Source: a virus. Taken from it: DNA of 64,000 nucleotides. Shown in pieces: positions 63,670 to 64,000 of this stretch. The stretch lies in the IMG/VR virus record IMGVR_UViG_3300020183_000014, positions 1 through 64,000 of that record. The stretch is one strand, 5' to 3'. How positions within the stretch are numbered: the stretch's first letter is position 1; each line of letters begins with the position of its first letter. Below the pieces are notes generated by a model. The model ran no database searches, was not told the origin of the DNA, and saw only the letters and a list, made by a program, of their open reading frames with translations. A program made the translations under genes and the position numbers.

Positions 63670-64000
63670 TTGAGAAAATCAACAATAAAAACCGTAAATG
63701 TAGTGGAAGATAAAAAAACATCTAAAAAAGATAGAATTAGGCAAATTATAAAACAACCTAAAGAAAAATTTCTTAACAAAAATCAAGAAAATTATTGGAA
63801 AACTTTAGGTGAAAATGAAATAACATTTTGTTTTGGACCCGCCGGTGTTGGTAAATCTTATATTGCAATGAAAAGGGCTGTTGATTTACTTTGGGACGAA
63901 AATAATAAATATGAAAAAATTATTATCGTTAGGCCAGCGGTCGAAGCGGAGGAAAAATTAGGTTCACTACCCGGTGGATTAGAAGAAAAACTAGACCCAT
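63670..64000 (+). CDS. phoH: PhoH-like ATPase (partial, runs off right edge)
   Basis: 110 codons visible from a TTG at 63670; no ATG lies in frame nearby, so a non-ATG start or an alternative is uncertain. Walker A is FGPAGVGKSYIAMKRAVDLL and the following IIIVRPAVEAEEKLGSLPGG, LEEKLDP is diagnostic of PhoH, an ATPase of unclear role common in phages. The C-terminal part is outside the window. The gap after dUTPase is only 23 bp. Confidence 0.9.
   Translation, partial: MRKSTIKTVNVVEDKKTSKKDRIRQIIKQPKEKFLNKNQENYWKTLGENEITFCFGPAGVGKSYIAMKRAVDLLWDENNKYEKIIIVRPAVEAEEKLGSLPGGLEEKLDP

Overview
This window is a piece of a large, AT-rich (roughly one third GC by eye), T4-like contractile-tailed phage genome. 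The evidence is a nearly complete myovirus tail and baseplate cassette (sheath gp18, tube gp19, a gp26/gp51-like chaperone pair, tape measure, hub, gp53-, gp25-, gp6- and gpI/gp7-like wedge proteins, and neck/tail-completion proteins like gp13, gp14 and gp15). It sits beside T4-type replication and nucleotide genes (DNA polymerase B gp43, helicase gp41, UvsX, gp32, RNase H-like 5' nuclease, NrdA/NrdB, dUTPase, PhoH). Almost no start codon has a Shine-Dalgarno sequence in front of it, and start regions are simply A/T rich. Together with the low GC this points to a Bacteroidota host; that is an inference, not proof. No tRNA, rRNA, CRISPR array or insertion sequence was seen.

Layout. 1-17661 (minus): baseplate wedge and distal tail genes, ending at the left edge in a protein with a giant Thr-Pro-Ser repeat. 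17811-26062 (minus): replication block read uvsX, rnh, unknown, gp41, nrdB, nrdA and closed by a terminator, with ssb as a separate unit. 26171-27376: three small genes of unknown role. 27421-41530 (minus): hub, gp53, a giant tube/baseplate protein with an OmpA-like domain, tape measure and a gp26/gp51-like pair that looks joined by programmed +1 frameshifting. 41630-48084 (minus): tail tube, an unusual intergenic region, sheath, and tail-completion/neck proteins, with one tiny plus-strand gene between. 48138-52190: SNF2 helicase, a candidate nuclease and the gp13-like neck gene on alternating strands. 52192-57537 (minus): DNA polymerase and virion proteins. 57594-64000 (plus): unknown proteins, a 47-residue-repeat protein, a WYL-like protein, a glycosyltransferase, a degenerate HD protein, dUTPase and PhoH.

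How it works together. The replication genes are one co-oriented, tightly spaced operon. The structural genes are preceded by a recurrent sense-strand element, (A/C)TATTTAT(A/T), that I propose is the late promoter or leader signal; it is absent in front of the replication genes. Stem-loop terminators separate the blocks (after nrdA, ssb, the 26171 gene, gp19 and gp18).

Most interesting signals: (1) a perfect 16-bp parS-type palindrome beside a cluster of ten CTAG tetranucleotides in the gp18-gp19 intergenic region; (2) a UUU_UUU_CGC +1 frameshift candidate joining the gp26-like and gp51-like frames; (3) the late-promoter candidate; (4) an SNF2 ATPase and a PD-(D/E)XK-like protein with overlapping 3' ends; (5) an OmpA-like peptidoglycan-binding domain inside a giant tail protein; (6) Thr-Pro-Ser minisatellites shared by three virion genes.
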